The notes beneath the pieces were generated by a model. The model saw only the letters and a list, made by a program, of their open reading frames with translations, made no database searches and was not told where the DNA came from. A stretch of 64,000 nt of DNA from Tritrichomonas musculus. Taxonomy: Eukaryota; Parabasalia; Tritrichomonadida; Tritrichomonadidae. Made by a program: the position numbers and the translations under genes. The stretch spans positions 3,224,001-3,288,000 of the forward strand of contig JAPFFF010000015.1 in NCBI GenBank assembly GCA_039105265.1, in the 5' to 3' direction. Every line of letters begins with the position of its first letter. Position 1 is the first letter of the stretch. Of this stretch, positions 1 through 13,282 are shown one piece after another.

Positions 1-1050
1 CTTGAATATGCAACCATTCTTCCCAGGAAAAAAAGGTAGCATAGCAATTATTTATTCACATTATGATTAAATTTATGAAATTATTTAAATAATCAATCAA
101 TTGAGATAGAATATTAGGAAAATTAGAGAAATCATCTTATCTTGAATTTCAATAAAAATATGCATTAAAAAGTATATTAGTATAGAATATATCATTTTAG
201 ACAATAAAAATCTTTTTAATTCAATTATTAAAAAAGTTGGAGCTAATATATTAGTGAAAAAATAGTGATTGAGCAAAATTCTCATTTATATTTATTTATA
301 TTGTATTTTTAGATAATAATCTTTAAAATTACCCTGCATTCATCTTCCTGAAATAAGATCGGATTATTCATAATATAATAAAAAATTTGTAAATTTCAGG
401 TTTATAAAGGTTCAAAATTGGTTTATAATGCTACTAGATAATTTTAACTTTATTTGAACAGTTAAATTTTTGAAACGATAATTTTTGCATTTGATAAGAT
501 ATTTGATTAAAAAAAAAATTCAAAAAAAACTTTATTTGTACCCTTAATAATGATTAACCATGCTAGAAAAGATTTGATACTGCATTAAAAAGGCCGAATG
601 GTGACTGATTTAAAAGTTGGGGAAAAATGGTCAAAATTTACATTTTTTTTATAAAATTTTAGGCAAAAAACCATTTTTCCCCAGGTTGAAATGTGATATA
701 AAAAAAGTTGGGGAAAAATGGTAATTTCCCCTTTTTTAATACTTAAAATTTATTAATTTAAAAATGAATTTAATCAAAAAAAATGAAATTATATTTGTAT
801 TTTAGAAAAAAATATCTTTATTACAATTAAATTATCAACATCTAAAGCATGAATTTAGGAATATCGTTAATCCCGCATTACCAATGAAATTATTATTCAA
901 ATTTTTTTTTTAAAAAAGAATATATATATTATGTGAATAAAATAATTGATGAATTTTTTTGAATATATATATTATGTGTTTATATATATAAAAGGGGTCG
1001 ACTCTCTCAAATTTTTTTTATTTGAAAAATAATTATATCTTAATAATTAG
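1..1050. repeat. Left arm of a long inverted repeat
   Basis: This segment reads as the reverse complement of 5651-6700, base for base apart from at least two substitutions I could see. The match stops abruptly after TAATAATTAG at 1041-1050. The arm may extend beyond the left edge of the window. It contains three copies of a GGGGAAAAATGGT-type motif in both orientations (about 617-632, 671-684 and 709-722). The 62-codon ORF inside it is found in both arms and matches no family I know. Arms of about 1 kb suit terminal inverted repeats of a large DNA element, including Maverick-type elements, but no element gene lies between the arms. Confidence 0.9.
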
Positions 1051-4000
1051 ATATTATTTTTAATTAATAAATTTTTATATCAATATAAAATAGAATTCGG
1101 ATTCATTTATTATATCTTAAAAATTAAAAAATTCATTATTTATTCAAAAAATCATTAAAAATAGTGTTTTTATTATGCTACTTGAGGTATTTTCTTAAAT
1201 GATTTACTATTTACATTATTTATATGTAGCTTTGAAATATAGTAATAACTGTTAATAAATTATTTTATTGATATTCAAGAAATTATTATTTTTTTCTAAA
1301 TAAAAATTTTGAATTTAAAATTGAATCAAATGTTAGTTTTTGAAAAAATTATTTTGATAATATCAGAATTTTGAAAATAAATTATTTTTATTAACAAATA
1401 CTTATTTTTTTGATAATATATTAGTAATATCCTCATATTAATGATAATGTATTTATTATATATATTATAAATCACATTTATATTATTATAAAATATATTT
1501 TTACATTTTAACTCAGTTTATTTGTATATCACAATTGAGAATTAATTATAATAACGTATTAATTCAATTTTATTTTTCATAAATAATATTATCTTAAATG
1601 ATATTCAATTAATTACTTTTTAATGAATTTAAAATATGTAAATAAAATTATGAAAAAAGAATATATGATATGAAGGTTATAAAATATTTATATATTTGGA
1701 TATTTACAAATTCCCAAAATCTCTTTGGATGGTGGGAATTAGATAAGAACTCAAAAATATTTTCCCCTTTCAAAAGTTAAACTTTTTCTGTTTTTATTTT
1801 TTTTAGTGAAATATCTCTATTTTGGCTAATAGAATCGGCTTCATATTTAAAATTGCATTATGTTATTGATAATGTTAATATTATTTATTATTAATTTTTT
1901 ATAATTTTAGAATATGATAACCGCCAAACGTCGAACCCTTTTATATATATATATTCTATATATTCTAAAATTATTACAATTTGTTTACAATTTTAAAAAT
2001 TAAGATTTATCTTGATATTCAAAGATCATTTTTTAAAACATTTATCACATAATGATGAACCAATACATTAATATAAATAATTATAAATATTTATCTTAAT
2101 AGAGTGATTATTATCTTTGAAATTTCAAAATTACATATTTTTTTCAACTTGATTAGATTGATCTGAAACTCATAAATTCATCATAAATTCTAGCATGTAT
2201 TAATATATAATAATTTTTCTTTTTTCAAATAAAAAGCATAACTTTTTTTCTCTTAAAAAAAATTCACCAAAAAAAGTTTCCATACCTTTTAAAAATCTTT
2301 AATTTGGAGATGATTCTATAGGAATTTAAAATGCAATTTTATAATGCAAAATTGACCGGAAGAAATTTCCCAAAAAGTTGAAGATAAAATCATATTACAA
2401 TAACTAACCATAATGTTTGATGTCAAAAAACTGAAATTATCTTATAATGCAATTCAGAGACAAATAATCATTTAAATAGAATGATTCGAGGTAATTATAA
2501 CGAGTATATGAATAATAATATAATTTATCGTATTAAATCTTAAAAATCTTAAAAATTCAAAGAATAAATTAGTAATGATTAATATTATTTCAAAAATTAA
2601 AAAATTCATATTTGACTACAATTTTGCATTTAACAAAACAGAATAATCCTATAAATTATGATTATATAATTTTTAGGAAATTTTGTTAAATATTTTTTGG
2701 TAAAAAGTTGACTGCAAGTAAAAAGTTACGTTAAAATCACTTAGCTGAACGACCTCTTTTTTTATAAATTGAAAGAAAAACTATAATAAAATTTTCACTT
2801 CTCAATTATAAGTTTTGTTTAATTTTCTCTATTTTTCTCAAGAAATCTGGATTATAAATAAATATATTATTATTTTAAATCTGTAGAAAATTTTGATCGT
2901 GATTTCAATGCATTCAAAATTGAATTCTCTTAGATTGACGACTTCACCTCTTCAGAAAAAAAAAAAATTAACCTTTTTTTCTCCTTAAACCGTCAAAAAA
3001 TTAATATTTTTAGCTTTATCTCAATAAATACTAGATAGATCTTCCAATCAACGAGATATATCATGTAAAATAAAATATACAAAACGATAAAACTATTACA
3101 AGAAAATGTATCTAAATGTTTGGAAATTATTGGGAACTTATTGAAATATCGAATTTTGATTTTTCGTATCTCCACATAGTCTTAATTAATTAAGTATATT
3201 TTTATTTTATAAACAAACAAGTATAATAATATAAAAAATATAAGTTCAAAAATTAAAAAATACTATTTTAATCACCACTTTTCTAGGGTTTTTTAATTTT
3301 TCAAAAAGTTAAGATTAAAAATTCAAATTTCTTATATAATGATCAAAACAGGTTATAAATAGTATCAAACAATTATACAGATACATTTTCTTAAAATATG
3401 AATTATAAACTTTTCAAATTCACTAAGAATGATTTTGACCAAGAAGATCAACATTTGAAATAAAATTCAATGTAAATTTGGAGCGATATAATTGGTCAAA
3501 CGAAATATACATTCAAAATAATCAATGAAAATTGAAAGGTGTATCCAAGATTGAATTAAAGTATCCATTTTGGCTATTTTGGATCCTCAAATTCTCTCAA
3601 AAAATAACGAACAACAATGAGTATCCATTGGATACTTTTTGAATACAAACTCGTTTGGACACAAAAGCCTAGTTATAGAAATTATTAATAAATTTTTCAG
3701 ATAAAAAAAGATTAATTTCTTTTTATATATTCTAATATTCAATAAAAATATTATTATTTTGAATATAAATGCAGATTCACATAATTATATATATATTATT
3801 AAAATTATTTTTTAATTTTAATAAGATATTTATTCAAATTTTATCAAAATAAAAATAGATTAATATAAAAAGAGAGATATGGTTATAAATTGACTTTATA
3901 ATGTTATTTTTATGTATTTTTAAATAATAATAAAGGATTACATTATATTTAGTTAATAATTTGTTATTTACATTAATATATATAATTTATTTTAATAATT

Positions 4001-5650
4001 ATATTAAATTTATATATATAATTGATCAAGAAATATATATAATAAATAATACATACTTTCAATGATATTCAATTTTCAATAATTAGCATGAAAATAATTT
4101 TTTGAAATTCTAATCGTCTAACGAGTAAATTGAGAGTTTTCACTCAAATAATTTTGAAAGAATTGAATATATCGTTCGAATTTTTTTGTCAAGATTCGTT
4201 TTCTCGCCAAATACGTGATAAATAATATTTTTGATAAATAATTGTTAATATATAATACTTTTTTTCCAATCTAAAATTTTGGAGTTGAAATTGAGTTCTA
4301 TTTACAAATAATTCATTTTGAAAAAATACATTATTTTTTATTGAACTAATAACTGATTTACTATTAATAAACATCAAATGATTTATCTATTTAATTTATT
4401 TAATTATCATTAATTTTTTCAGAATGATTTAAATTTGATTTCTCATATACTGCTTTAGTAGCACTTTTTATTATTATTATATATTATAAAATAATGTTAT
4501 TATTTATATTCAAATGTTTAATTATTTATATATTGTTTTTTTTATGAGTTATATATAAATTATTGGCTTCAAAAAAATATCTCAATTAATTTGAATAATC
4601 TCATAGAATCGGTCAGACTGACTATAACGGTTTATTGTCCATCCAAAATAACGAGAAAGGCCTCAAAAAGTCAAACCTGGCTATTCACCTCACTGGACAA
4701 GAAAACCCATTTATTATCTGAATGATTACAAGATAAATTTCATTTTAATTAATTGTTTCTAATTTTAAAAAGAAATAAACATTTAATCATATCTGCAAAA
4801 CTTTTTGAAGTAAAAAAAAGCTTACTCACATAGGTCAAACTTTTTCAATAACAAAAGATAAGATCATTTTCAATTTTGTGAATCATATTTTTATTTTTTC
4901 AAAATCGAAAAGTTGGAAATTTACTCACAAATTTGATTGAAATTTCTGAAAAAATAAATTTATTTCAACTTTGATTTTATCAGCGCTAAATATTATATAT
5001 TTAAATATTTACAACACTCTTTTATAGAATTATATTCAAACCACTAATAAATGAATACTTTTTGATATCGTTTTCATGGGTCATTCAAATAAGGTTATTG
5101 CATTGAAAAATTGTGAAAGAAAGATATCTTTCTTATTTAGAAATTAATCATTTCACCAATAATTCATAAATTAAATATCACAATAAAATAAATATAATAA
5201 TATAAAAAAAATCGAATATTATTTGAATTCAAATTTTATCATAAAAATTGAGACCCAATTGAAAAAATAATTGTTTTCTTCATTTTTATTTCGTGTTACC
5301 ACTTTTTATTTAGAACAGCTAACAGAGTTATGGTTTAAATAAATTTAATTTGTTATTTGGTTTAACTATATATTCTTTAAATACTTCAAGATCCATTATT
5401 ATTTTAATTGCAATTTTTTTATTGAATTCTTCTTCTTATTTTGCTTTTTTTTTATTAGCCATTTAATAAAAATACTTAAAAATATTATGATGAAATGTAG
5501 CATTTCATAGTAATATTTATCATTTTTAATGTTACTAAAATCATAATTGAGGCAGCATTAAAATAAATTTTTTTTAAAAATATTATTAATTATTTGAATG
5601 CTTAATTATTCTATATAAATATGATTTGTAATTAATGCTTTATTTAATCA
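1051..5650. other. Gene-free AT-rich interior of the inverted repeat
   Basis: I see no credible coding sequence in these 4.6 kb. The few ORFs of about 60 codons are low-complexity and AT-rich with no recognisable motif. A short segment at about 1931-1955 (GTCGAACCC followed by an AT run) resembles the inner edge of each arm (GTCGACCCC followed by an AT run). A small palindrome, GTATCCATTGGATAC, lies near 3622. Confidence 0.6.
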
Positions 5651-6700
5651 CTAATTATTAAGATATAATTATTTTTCAAATAAAAAAAATTTGAGAGAGT
5701 CGACCCCTTTTATATATATAAACACATAATATATATATTCAAAAAAATTCATCAATTATTTTATTCACATAATATATATATTCTTTTTTAAAAAAAAAAT
5801 TTGAATAATAATTTCATTGGTAATGCGGGATTAACGATATTCCTAAATTCATGCTTTAGATGTTGATAATTTAATTGTAATAAAGATATTTTTTTCTAAA
5901 ATACAAATATAATTTCATTTTTTTTGATTAAATTCATTTTTAAATTAATAAATTTTAAGTATTAAAAAAGGGGAAATTACCATTTTTCCCCAACTTTTTT
6001 TATATCACATTTCAACCTGGGGAAAAATGGTTTTTTGCCTAAAATTTTATAAAAAAAATGTAAATTTTGACCATTTTTCCCCAACTTTTAAATCAGTCAC
6101 CATTCGGCCTTTTTAATGCAGTATCAAATCTTTTCTAGCATGGTTAATCATTATTAAGGGTACAAATAAAGTTTTTTTTGAATTTTTTTTTTAATCAAAT
6201 ATCTTATCAAATGCAAAAATTATCGTTTCAAAAATTTAACTGTTCAAATAAAGTTAAAATTATCTAGTAGCATTATAAACCAATTTTGAACCTTTATAAA
6301 CCTGAAATTTACAAATTTTTTATTATATTATGAATAATCCGATCTTATTTCAGGAAGATGAATGCAGGGTAATTTTAAAGATTATTATCTAAAAATACAA
6401 TATAAATAAATATAAATGAGAATTTTGCTCAATCACTATTTTTTCACTAATATATTAGCTCCAACTTTTTTAATAATTGAATTAAAAAGATTTTTATTGT
6501 CTAAAATGATATATTCTATACTAATACACTTTTTAATGCATATTTTTATTGAAATTCAAGATAAGATGATTTCTCTAATTTTCCTAATATTCTATCTCAA
6601 TTGATTGATTATTTAAATAATATCATAAATTTAATCATAATGTGAATAAATAATTGCTATGCTACCTTTTTTTCCTGGGAAGAATGGTTGCATATTCAAG
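5651..6700. repeat. Right arm of a long inverted repeat
   Basis: Reverse complement of 1-1050. The outer match ends at the base corresponding to the window start, so the true outer limit may lie beyond 6700. Visible differences include one that changes Tyr to His in the shared 62-codon ORF. With so few differences the arms are either recent or kept alike by gene conversion. Confidence 0.9.
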
Positions 6701-9170
6701 ATACACTTATGGAGTGTTTTTGATAACCTACACATAAGAAAATTTTACATTTTGAAAAAAAGTGTTTATATTACATAAATCCTTTATATTCTTAGGTTTT
6801 GAATTTATAAATCATAGTATAATCGTTTTATTTATATATATATTAAAATACAGGCAAAAACATGATATTTTATATTACAATGAGATTTTTATTTCAAACA
6901 AACTTCATCATTTTTCTGATATGAATTGACATGTGATTTTTTCTTTTTTGTTATAATTATTTTTCAAAAGTACTTCATATTCTTCTCTAATTTGGTTCTG
7001 ATTTTACCTAAAATAAAATGAAAAATATTGCTTTTTTCATTTTCTCTTATGTATTTTTAAATTTTCTCTGGGATAACATTTATATAATTATTATATTCAT
7101 TTATATGTAATACAATTTTTGTCAGTCATTTCGAATTAGAAATTTTTCCTTTTAATTGTAATGTTGATATTTTTAAAATTCTTTTTTTGAGGTAATAGAC
7201 ATATGCATTTTATGTATTGTTCTTTTTCTTAATATTTTATTTTAATTTTGAAACTCTAAATGTTGTTTATGCTGTAATTTTATAAAAAATATTTTTTAAA
7301 AAACGATCATTTTCAATTCAAAAAAATTACCATTTTTCCCCAGTTTTTTACCATTTTTCCCTAGTTTTTTCCATTCAATTTTCTGGGGAAAAATTACTCT
7401 TCCCTTAAAAAAGATATAAAATTTTTAATTCAAAATATCAGAAATTTTTTCATTAATTATATTTTATTTTTTCTCAAAATATGAAACCTCTCAAATACAA
7501 AATTTTAAATATCATGAAATATTTATATAATATCTGCTATATATAAGTATATAAAAATCTTCATATAGTATTTACACAATAATAAAATTTATAAAATCTG
7601 CTTTTGATTATTAAAATTTTCAAATCATTTCATGAAATCTGCTTTTGATTATAATTTTTTATATTAATCAATACATTCAGACTTATAAGTTTTTTTGACT
7701 CTAACTCTGGTATTTATTATTATTGTAAACTTACCCATGTTTTCACCTTTGATTGTGAGTTTTTGACTTTTGTTATGTTTATTCAAATCATATCGCCTCA
7801 CTATAATTTGAATGGAATTTCAGAACTAGATGAAGTCACACCATCAAAAAAGAATTGTCATATCATGTAAAGTTGGATTCAATCAAGTTGGGACTACTTT
7901 TTCAATATTGAATGAAAAGTATTCAAATTTGTCCCAACCTGAATGATTTTTTTTCTGAACTTCTCTCAAAAAAAATTCAAAAAAGGGGAAAAAAGGGGTA
8001 AAAAATAAAAGAGAAAATTTAAATCAAATATGATTTTTTAATATTAAACATAGGTGTATTTTCTTTGTTGCTGAGGTAATATCAATAATTTTCGCTTAGA
8101 TCAAGGAAAAAACTGGAAATCATCCTCAAATTGAAATCAAAATAATACAAAAAGCATAATAAATAGAATAAAAGCAACATAAAGATAGCGGATTTAAGTT
8201 TTTCGTTGGATTTTGGTTCGTTTTTTGCACTTTTTTATGTCTTTTTTTATGTGATACTGATAGTTATACATATGGAAGGGCTTGAAAGCAAATATTTCAA
8301 AAGGAGTATCTTTGTGGTATATCTTCTTGCACGAAATAAAAGGGAATTTGCATTTTTGTTGGAAAATCGAAGGGGGCTTTCGAATTATTATAATAAAAAA
8401 TTTGAATAAAAATTAGATTTTGTTTTCCACTTTTATCAGAAATATTTTGAAAGGTTGTCCCAAGCTTTTTGAATCCAACTTTATAACAATTTCGAAGAAG
8501 ATAAAATAGATTTAGCAAATGATAAATATATTTAATTATCATTGTTCAAATTACGCTTAAGATAAACCACATGTTTAGGATTTTGAAATGAAAATATAGT
8601 GATAATTTTATTTCTTGAATTTTTTGGATTAATTGAAAATATCAAAGTAAATTTGAATAAAATTTTAATATTAAAATCATTAAATTTTAATTATTTGATG
8701 ATTAAAAACATATTTTTTGAATAAATAACAATATTTTTAGTATATATAAAATAAATATTTAATGAAGATGATATCATCAATTATTATGATATTGATAAAA
8801 TGAAAATTATCGACCTTAAGATATCCTATTGAACTCAAATAAATAATATCAGAGATAAGTTTTTGAAACACATGTTTACATTTATTTACTACAATAAAAA
8901 GGAATAAAAGTTAGATATGGTAGTGGGTGTTTCACACCACTCTACACACATGAAACTTACACTTTTGTTCTATTTTAATAACGAAAATGACAAAATGACA
9001 ATCAATTAGCAATGTCATGATTTACGTCTTGTGGCGCGTATTTTTAATGTATAACGTCAACAATAGGCTCATTGGTGATGTTTCAACAATTGATACAACA
9101 AATGATATTCATAAATTGTCATTCATCAGATGATATACAATGAATGAAATATAATTTATTGATATCATAA
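6701..9170. other. Intergenic, no gene recognised
   Basis: About 2.5 kb of AT-rich DNA between the inverted repeat and the Maverick fossil. Small overlapping ORFs near 8206-8542 have no family resemblance. Near 7868-7900 and, inverted, near 8455-8490 there are related stretches (AAAGTTGGATTCAA and a following TTGGGAC), which may be the edges of a small decayed repeat. A more GC-rich, imperfect hairpin lies at 8921-8944. Confidence 0.5.
7329..7395. repeat. Cluster of ACCATTTTTCCCC motifs
   Basis: Two direct copies of ACCATTTTTCCC and one inverted GGGGAAAAATT lie within 67 bp. The same motif occurs three times in each arm of the inverted repeat and, in weaker form, upstream of the DUF3447 ORFs (TCGGGGAAAAATA near 36493). 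It is unusual for this AT-rich DNA because of its run of C or G. Function unknown. Confidence 0.5.
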
Positions 9171-10186
9171 ATGAAACGACTAACTGACCCAATCGATTAC
9201 ACACCAATACCAAAAGAATACGTGTTCTTCAGGGAAGATGGACGACAAGACAATGACAGACCAAATAGATTTTGTTTAAATTTACCAGCTGATTGGTGCA
9301 CTGCAGACAAAGGAGAGACAATTATTGGCTTTCGTACAATATGGATGTTAGCGAGACGTCGTAAATTGGAATTCAATATCAAAGTCAAAAAATATTTCAG
9401 AAATAACACATCGAAAGTGAGTCAAGTTGAATGTAATATTGTTTCATGGCTATCAACAGACAAGGATTTGAGAGAAATATGGAAAGATATGAATGAACAA
9501 TTGAATATCGCTTTTAGACATTACAATAATTATCAATGGAAAGAAGGTTATCCAAAGTTTTTCATCAATGATGAAGAGATACCCGAGATGTATATCAAAA
9601 ATCAAAAACGAATTAGAGACGTTCAAATGGACGGATACTATGACTACAACAAAAAGATGTTTATCGAAACTATTTATTCAGCAGCGAATGAACTAAAGGA
9701 AGATTAAGTAGATGAAGATGATAAAAATAAATTATTAATGTTGAAATAGCTATTAAATTTAAATATAGACATTATGGCAAAAATAACAAAGAACAGTATA
9801 ACGAACCACATGTGAAATGCGATTTAGCGGATATCATGAATGTTGGCTTTGAGCCATTTCAAAATGACCCGAACAATTATATGGACATCACTGATGACAA
9901 GGTTGAAGGAAAATGGATGAAAGAAATTAAATTTGAGAATGTATGGGATAGACACAGTTGCAAAGTGTATTCATCAATAGCTGAAGAGACAAGCAAGGGA
10001 TATGTTGGAAATAGTTATCAAATTTTCTCGCCAATCAAATATTTCAAATTGAATTCTACTGACCAAATATTTTGGATTGAATTATATAGTGGTCGTAATT
10101 ATAAAATGCCTGTAAAATTACCAGTTAGTGAAAGTTTTATGATTGAAATGCAGATGATGAATCATCAGAAGTTGTTATATATATAA
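9171..10186 (+). pseudogene. Maverick part: unassigned protein(s), possibly structural
   Basis: First part of the fossil, beginning at an ATG about 230 bp after a small GC-richer hairpin. The predicted residues are rich in aromatic and polar amino acids (FCLNLPADW, DLADIMNVGFEPF) and look like a beta-rich protein. I do not recognise the family with certainty. A virion protein is possible from its place in the cluster. The part is not intact. Confidence 0.45.
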
Positions 10187-10187
10187 A

Positions 10188-11276
10188 ATGACATTCAAGT
10201 CAATTGAAGATTTATATAATCTTTATCCATGGCGGACACCATCAAAATTTGTACCACTAGCGAAAAGATATTGATTTAATGAAAAGGAAGCAAGAGAATA
10301 TTTGAAAAATAATATCATTCATGATGTAGTACCAGACAAACCAAAATATACGAACATCTATTCAAAACATCCTGGAGGATATCAAATGGACACGTCCATT
10401 AATAACAGACGAAAGAATGAATTAAATTATTTGATGTTCATTAATATAAACACACGCAAAGCTTACAGTTATCCATTGGTTGGGAAAGGAGCAAAAACAA
10501 TAATTGAAGCATTTAATAAATTCATAGATGATGTTAAAAATGTATATTCAATAACGTCAGACCAAGACCCAGCGTATTTGTCAAATGAATTCTTGGATTA
10601 CATTAAATCAAAGAACATTATTTATAGAACAACAGAAGATAATAATCATAATGTGTTGGGAATAATAAATCGATTCACGAGAACAATTAGGGACATGATA
10701 GGTGAAAATAGATATATTGCTGAAGACGAGATGAAATCAATAATTGAAGCATATAATGAAACACCACATAAATCATTAAATAATAGAGCACCAAATGATA
10801 TAACAGAAAATGATGAAATGGAGTATATTAAAAAAATGTCTAAAAATAATCCATATGATTACAAGCCTGATGATAGAGTGAGAATTGTTAACATTGATGG
10901 TCCATCATGGGCGAAGGCAAAAAGACGTTCACGTGTTAGCAAAGAGGCATATATTGTTGATTCAAAAGTTGGTAATCAATTTATGATTAAAGCTAAAGAT
11001 AAATCAGTTGATAAATACCTAGGGTATCAATTAGTGAAGACAAAAAATAAAAATATCGCTGAGACATTGAAGGATGGTAAACGTGGAATTATTGACAAAA
11101 TAACTGGCTACAATAAAAAATTAAATCAATATCAAGTCGTTTATGAAGGCGGTGTTAAAGATAAGATAGCAGCGAGAAATTTGAGAGAAGGTAATCCAGC
11201 AATGTTGAGTCGAATGGAACGTGAATATTGGAGTAAACAACAAACGATACCACCGCAAATATTAAAATGGTCTTAA
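10188..11276 (+). pseudogene. Maverick part: retroviral-type integrase
   Basis: The core resembles the rve (DDE) integrase fold: GGYQMDTSINN, then YLMFININTRKAYSYPL, then ITSDQDPAYLSNEF followed by an RFTRTIRDM helix. After the core there is a basic region and a chromodomain-like end (GIIDKITGYNKKLNQYQVVY). In Maverick elements this enzyme inserts the element into host DNA. It follows the first part directly and precedes the ATPase, as expected for this family. The part is broken. Confidence 0.8.
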
Positions 11277-11407
11277 TTGTCGTTCATATATTTATTATAT
11301 ATTTTTGAAAATTTATTGATGACAAATCCTGTAATTTCAATATACATTTGAATGACAGCCATTCGTTCCAAAAGCTTTAAATAATCTTCGAATGAAAACA
11401 TTTATAT

Positions 11408-12277
11408 ATGAATAAAATGAGTAGATTAATAAAACAAGTTGAATCACTAATTAAAACAACATTGAAGAAAAATGAGAAAGAAATTGAAGGCGCATTGATT
11501 AAACCATTTTCACCAGACTATCCATTTTCAACAAATGGTATTTATTTTCTGATTGGCAAACCAAATGCTGGCAAGTCATTTTGGATATGGCGACATATAA
11601 TGATAACTGAAAAACTATTTAAACATCCATATTATAATAAAATCATTTTTTGTTCAACTAGTGGAAAGATGGATAAGAAAGCTGAATCATTGAGTAAAAA
11701 TATTAAAACAAAAATTAAATATATTAGTGAAGATGAATTAATGAATTATTTGAAGAAACATATTAAACGAAAAACGAAATATTATGCGATGGTGAAACAT
11801 GTATTGTCTAAACTCAAGGAAACGTCAGAAGAGATGGAACGACTAATAAACAAACATTCATTATTTGATATTGAAGATAGAATAGCTTATATTTCAAACA
11901 AGCTTGTCAAATAACACGACAGCTTATCCATATCATACATTGATTATTCTTGATGATTGTGTTGGCAGTGATTTGTTGAAGAATGGAAATAATGAATTCA
12001 TAAGATTGTTGACAAAACGAGACACTATAATTTGACATGTATAATGGCTTTTCAAACATTGAGATTCGTTCATTTGAATGCAAAACGAATGGCAACTGAT
12101 GTGATATGTTATAGCGGATTTAGCAAAGAAGACTTTTCATCATTGTTGATGCAAACGAATAATAATCTTGATGTTAAATCGACAGTTAATGAATATTTAC
12201 AACATGATGACCCACATGATAAATTTATAATGAATATAACAGCTGGAAAGTATTATTTTGAAACGAATAATGATTAA
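11408..12277 (+). pseudogene. Maverick part: packaging-type ATPase
   Basis: A Walker A motif (GKPNAGKSFWIW) follows the strand GIYFLI, as in the FtsK/HerA-like genome-packaging ATPases of Mavericks and large DNA viruses. A hydrophobic strand ending in acidic residues further on fits a Walker B motif, and the end of the region (ITAGKYYF) is typical of the family's C-terminus. In intact relatives this motor moves DNA into a capsid. The part is broken here. Confidence 0.75.
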
Positions 12278-12292
12278 TTTATTAATTTATAA

Positions 12293-12691
12293 ATGGGTTT
12301 CAAAGATTTTGTTAAATCAACTATCAAATCTGGATTATCAAAATATGGAAAACATATATTTATTGCCGCTAATTTTGCAACGATGGGTAGAGTTGTCAGA
12401 TTATATGATGCCACAACTGGATTTTTGAATAAAACAGGTGGATTAATAGGCAAAGTTGCTGGACAAGCTGGTAGAAAGTTTTTGAGTCAGAAAGTGAGAG
12501 ATAAATTATCAACTGCAGCTAATGATGTTATTGATGTACTACCAAATAGTAGATTGAAGGGAGCATTAATTAAAATCAATAACGCAGCACAAAATAAAGC
12601 ATATGATAAACCAGCTATTGATTATAGCATAGGTCGAAAGAAAGAAATGAAAAATAATAAATATCGAAAAGCCGTAGGATATGAAGGATAG
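12293..12691 (+). CDS. Maverick part: small basic protein, unknown
   Basis: A 132-aa ORF 16 bases after the ATPase part, starting at ATG (MGFKDFVKSTIKSG). It has a Gly/Ala-rich central segment (GGLIGKVAGQAGRKF) that could be a membrane-active or amphipathic helix, and a basic tail. Mavericks often encode small proteins of this kind next to the ATPase, some of them possible minor virion components. I do not recognise it more precisely. Confidence 0.5.
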   Translation: MGFKDFVKSTIKSGLSKYGKHIFIAANFATMGRVVRLYDATTGFLNKTGGLIGKVAGQAGRKFLSQKVRDKLSTAANDVIDVLPNSRLKGALIKINNAAQNKAYDKPAIDYSIGRKKEMKNNKYRKAVGYEG

Positions 12692-12751
12692 TGCATCTTA
12701 ATGTTTTATTCTGTTTTTCTCTGCATAAAACTGTTTTTTGTTGATATTTAA

Positions 12752-13243
12752 ATGTCCAAACAAATTAGAGGCAGTAGACGATTAGCTATTATACAACGAT
12801 GGCTACAAGGTCATGATGATGAAAATTATGAAGTGCTACCAACGAGAACTGAAGGAAAATATATTATCAGAGAACGTAAGAAACCAGTTATTGAATCAAA
12901 TGATGATGAGCTAACAAATGATTCAAACAATGAAGCAACTGATGATGAATCAGACAATGAACAAACAAAACCAACACGTCATCGAAGAACTAAAACAAAT
13001 GACCCGACTATTAATTATGAGATATTAGATGAATTAAAACGATTGGGTGAAGAGATGAAAATAAATCGTCAACGTAAAGAACAGAAGCAATTAATGAAAG
13101 AGGTCTTTCGAAAACAAATGAACAAACAATATCAACAACCATCAATATCATATAATGATTATTCAAATGAAAACAATATTAATGAAAATATTGAAGCAAC
13201 TATACCTCGTCGACGAAATAATATATTTGCGGATATGGCATGA
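12752..13243 (+). CDS. Maverick part: charged protein, unknown
   Basis: A 163-aa ORF starting at ATG (MSKQIRGSRRLAIIQRW). It has a basic N-terminus, an acidic Asn/Asp/Glu-rich middle and a Gln/Lys-rich helical stretch (LKRLGEEMKINRQRKEQ) that may form a coiled coil. No known domain is recognised. It lies on the same strand as the flanking Maverick parts and about 60 bp after the previous one. Confidence 0.5.
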   Translation: MSKQIRGSRRLAIIQRWLQGHDDENYEVLPTRTEGKYIIRERKKPVIESNDDELTNDSNNEATDDESDNEQTKPTRHRRTKTNDPTINYEILDELKRLGEEMKINRQRKEQKQLMKEVFRKQMNKQYQQPSISYNDYSNENNINENIEATIPRRRNNIFADMA

Positions 13244-13282
13244 TGAATGAGTTAATTCATGTTTTTTTATTTTTGATACAAA

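Noticed and set aside
97-285. 62-codon ORF in each inverted-repeat arm (also at 6416-6604)
   Set aside because: Low-complexity, AT-rich and without any family resemblance. Its presence in both arms follows from the repeat.
8206-8542. Overlapping ORFs of 67 and 81 codons on opposite strands
   Set aside because: Neither has a recognisable domain, the plus-strand one starts at TTG, and they overlap antisense.
8921-8944. Imperfect hairpin upstream of the Maverick fossil
   Set aside because: The stem has bulges and no link to an element end can be shown. It is only noted as a GC-richer spot.
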